IMG/VR virus record: IMGVR_UViG_3300006931_000018
Coordinates: 1 to 40,191 of that record
Length of the DNA: 40,191 nucleotides
Source: a virus
Strand: one strand, 5' to 3'
The notes beneath the pieces are model-generated. The model ran no database searches, was not told the origin of the DNA, and worked only from the letters and a program-made list of their open reading frames with translations. The position numbers and the translations under genes were made by a program. This document shows, one piece after another, positions 38,175 through 40,191 of the stretch (position 1 is the stretch's first letter; every line of letters starts with the position of its first letter).

Positions 38175-39806
38175 ATGGCGAGACAAGCGTTTGCAGACGA
38201 TTTTCAGCCTGATTTCGGGCTGCCTTGGGTTCCGGTGCTGCCGCACAGCTATTTTGACGATAAGACGATTGAAGAGACGGCGGCTTACGTGAAATTGCGC
38301 AAGGAGGTCGAGGCTCGTGCGCTTGATAATCCAGTTGGTGCCGGATGGATTTTGCCTTCATGGACAGACATGATGGCGAACTATCGCAGGTATAATATAC
38401 ACATCATGTTAGGTGGCAACCAATCGGCGAAGACTACGCTCGGTTCGCGCATGACGGTCTGGGCCGGAGCAACCATTCCCGAGTCCGAGGTATATTGCTG
38501 GCACGTCACCGACAAGCGGTCTATCGACGACCAACAGCGATTCGTTTACGAGGCGCTTCCAATCGGAATCAAAAACCTTCCGACAAAAAAGGGCGTAAAC
38601 CATAGTTTGCAATATTCCCAGAAAAACGGATTCACCGATGGAATTTGCATTCTTCCTCCGATTCCGGGTCATCGTCGCGGTGGATCAGTAAAGTTCTTCA
38701 ATTACGCTCAATATCAGCAGAATTCTCAGATCATCGAAGGCGTGAAGGCCCATTTCTGCTGGGCTGATGAGGTAATGCCGCTGGAGTTGTTCAAGACAAT
38801 GAAAGCGCGTCTAGCGACTTATCACGGTCGGATGCTCCTTACTTTTACGGTCATCGACGGCTGGAACGACACAGTACAGGAAATTCTGGCAAAAACACGA
38901 ACGATTAAAAGCCGGTGGTCGGATAAGATGAAAATGAATCTCCCGGTGATGCAGGAGAGCTTGTCGGTTGACTCATGCTGTATTTATTACGCTTGGACAG
39001 AAGATAACCCATTCACATCATTCTCTGAATTTGAGAAACTCTACGCGACAGCGGACCGAGCCACGATCCTATCCCGCTTCTACGGGATACCGACAAAATC
39101 AATCACGAGCATTTTTCCTGGTTTCAACAAAGAGGTGAATGTGATTCCGCACGAGAAGCTGCCTTGGATTAAAAATCCTGCGTATAAGGTAACTCGTTAC
39201 ATGGCGATTGACCCTGCTGGCCGAAAAAATTGGGCGATGCTTTGGGTTGCGATTGATCCAGCGGGAACATGGTGGGTGTATCGCGAATGGCCGGATTATG
39301 ATTCGTGGGCACTTCCATCGAACACCCCCGAAGGAAAACCGGGACCAGCCCAGAAAGGATCGAGCAAGGGGATTCGCGACTACGTGGAGTTAATTCGTGA
39401 ACTGGAAGGCGAAGAGAAAATCTATGAACGGTTCATTGATCCGCGAATGGGTGCCGCAGAAAAGCAGGCGGAAGAAGGCGCTACCACAATCATCAGCGAT
39501 CTTGACGACCACGATATGACCGTAATTCCAGCGCCCGGCGTGGACATCGAAATTGGCCTTCAGCTCATCAACAACCTTTTGGCCTATGACGAGAACAAGC
39601 CAATCGACTCCATGAATGCGCCTAAAATCTACGTTTCAGATCGGTGCCAGAACTTCATTTATTGCGTTCAGGAATACACGGCGCGCGGAGGAAATAACGA
39701 GGCCACGAAGGATTTTTGTGATCTCGCGCGATACCTAGCGGTCAGCAACATTGAGTATTACGACATTAAGGACACACTTCCGCAGACAGGAACGTTCAGT
39801 TATTGA
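38175..39806 (+). CDS. terL: Terminase large subunit
   Basis: It encodes 543 residues. The ATPase domain contains Walker A (MLGGNQSAKTTLGSR, residues ~77-91) and Walker B with the catalytic acid (HFCWADEVMP, ~193-202). The nuclease domain has conserved acidic residues in YMAIDPAGRK (~343), ERFIDPRMGA (~420) and KDFCDLARYL (~515). It packages and cuts DNA through the portal. Length is typical. The portal gene follows after 34 bases. Confidence 0.95.
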   Translation: MARQAFADDFQPDFGLPWVPVLPHSYFDDKTIEETAAYVKLRKEVEARALDNPVGAGWILPSWTDMMANYRRYNIHIMLGGNQSAKTTLGSRMTVWAGATIPESEVYCWHVTDKRSIDDQQRFVYEALPIGIKNLPTKKGVNHSLQYSQKNGFTDGICILPPIPGHRRGGSVKFFNYAQYQQNSQIIEGVKAHFCWADEVMPLELFKTMKARLATYHGRMLLTFTVIDGWNDTVQEILAKTRTIKSRWSDKMKMNLPVMQESLSVDSCCIYYAWTEDNPFTSFSEFEKLYATADRATILSRFYGIPTKSITSIFPGFNKEVNVIPHEKLPWIKNPAYKVTRYMAIDPAGRKNWAMLWVAIDPAGTWWVYREWPDYDSWALPSNTPEGKPGPAQKGSSKGIRDYVELIRELEGEEKIYERFIDPRMGAAEKQAEEGATTIISDLDDHDMTVIPAPGVDIEIGLQLINNLLAYDENKPIDSMNAPKIYVSDRCQNFIYCVQEYTARGGNNEATKDFCDLARYLAVSNIEYYDIKDTLPQTGTFSY

Positions 39807-39840
39807 CTTGCAGAAGTAGGGCGACTTATAGGTCGTTGCA

Positions 39841-40191
39841 GTGTCATCCTTCACTGGCAGCGATACCGCGCAAACCGAAGAATCTGGCCTACAACTCGCC
39901 CCGGTTGGAGAAGATGGCCCCGATTTCACGCAGTTGCAGGCGGCTTTCCGTAAGTGCGTCTCAGATGCCCAGCCCTACGTTGACCAGTGTAGGCTCAATT
40001 ACGAAACCCGTTTCGCCATATGGTCAGGGCAGAGCGCGGATGGCAAAAAGCACTCTCGCGAAGGCAGCAAGATCGATCCCACGCCTTGGGATGGTGCATC
40101 AGACCTTCGGGTTTACCTGGTCGACAACGTCATCAATAAAAAGGTGGCGATGCAGTGCATGGCGGTTCGCAAAGCGAACTTAGTCGCCGTG
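39841..40191 (+). CDS. Portal protein, N-terminal part; continues at position 2
   Basis: It starts with GTG 39841; the next in-frame ATG would remove more than 90 residues and the WDGASDLRV motif. It encodes 117 residues here and runs off the window. The last 100 bases are the same as 1-100, so the full gene is 39841-40091 plus 1-1927. An acidic, disordered N-terminus precedes the conserved part. Confidence 0.85.
   Translation, partial: MSSFTGSDTAQTEESGLQLAPVGEDGPDFTQLQAAFRKCVSDAQPYVDQCRLNYETRFAIWSGQSADGKKHSREGSKIDPTPWDGASDLRVYLVDNVINKKVAMQCMAVRKANLVAV
40092..40191. repeat. Right copy of 100-bp terminal direct repeat
   Basis: Identical to 1-100. Removing one copy gives a circle of 40,091 bp with all genes intact. 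Confidence 0.95.

Noticed and set aside
1-40191. Search for tRNA genes.
   Set aside because: I saw no cloverleaf with the expected T-loop and anticodon stem, but this was by eye and not exhaustive.

Overview
The window is a complete, circularly closed tailed-phage genome of about 40,091 bp. Its last 100 bases repeat its first 100 exactly. Joining the ends rebuilds one uninterrupted portal gene. The gene set points to a podovirus-like virion: P22-sized portal, terminase, scaffold, SU10/DUF5309-type major capsid protein, a gp10-like beta-propeller hub, three consecutive large ejection-type proteins, and no tape-measure or sheath gene. Host is uncertain. Most starts lack a Shine-Dalgarno sequence (the gene at 4464 is a clear exception), which fits SD-poor phyla. 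I recognise no integrase, DNA polymerase, primase, helicase or classical endolysin.

Layout. (1) 37958-40191 joined to 1-21166, plus strand: zinc-ribbon protein, large terminase, portal, scaffold, capsid, putative decoration protein, neck and adaptor proteins (one carrying a jelly-roll-like insertion), hub, fibres, a 2OG-Fe(II) oxygenase-like protein, ejection proteins, a tail fibre, a GH43-like beta-propeller, and a membrane-protein cluster ending in a stand-alone CheY-like receiver. (2) 21298-32904, minus strand: a long chain of small, mostly unrecognised genes. The recognisable ones are a VRR-NUC nuclease, an HNH homing endonuclease, a probable annealing or recombination protein with an ExoX-like C-terminus, a C5 cytosine methyltransferase, ABA-sandwich-type proteins, a Cys-triplet-repeat protein, a DUF1508 protein and a small HTH regulator. 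Seventeen genes in a row are joined by 16 four-base ATGA/GTGA overlaps. (3) 32966-35232, plus strand: divergent early genes, two tiny membrane proteins, a structured 430-bp non-coding stretch, and a sharp change in strand composition. (4) 35276-37816, minus strand: a glycosyltransferase-FkbM methyltransferase fusion with tiny membrane proteins on both sides.

How it fits together. The HTH gene at 32641-32904 and the gene at 32966 are divergent across a short gap. A TTGACT/AATAAA promoter there overlaps an inverted repeat, and its half-sites recur around a second, leftward promoter near 32.3 kb. This looks like the control point for the early minus operon and the rightward early genes. The late plus-strand operon builds the particle. 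The methyltransferase and the GT-FkbM protein probably modify DNA and a surface glycan respectively; these roles are inferred.
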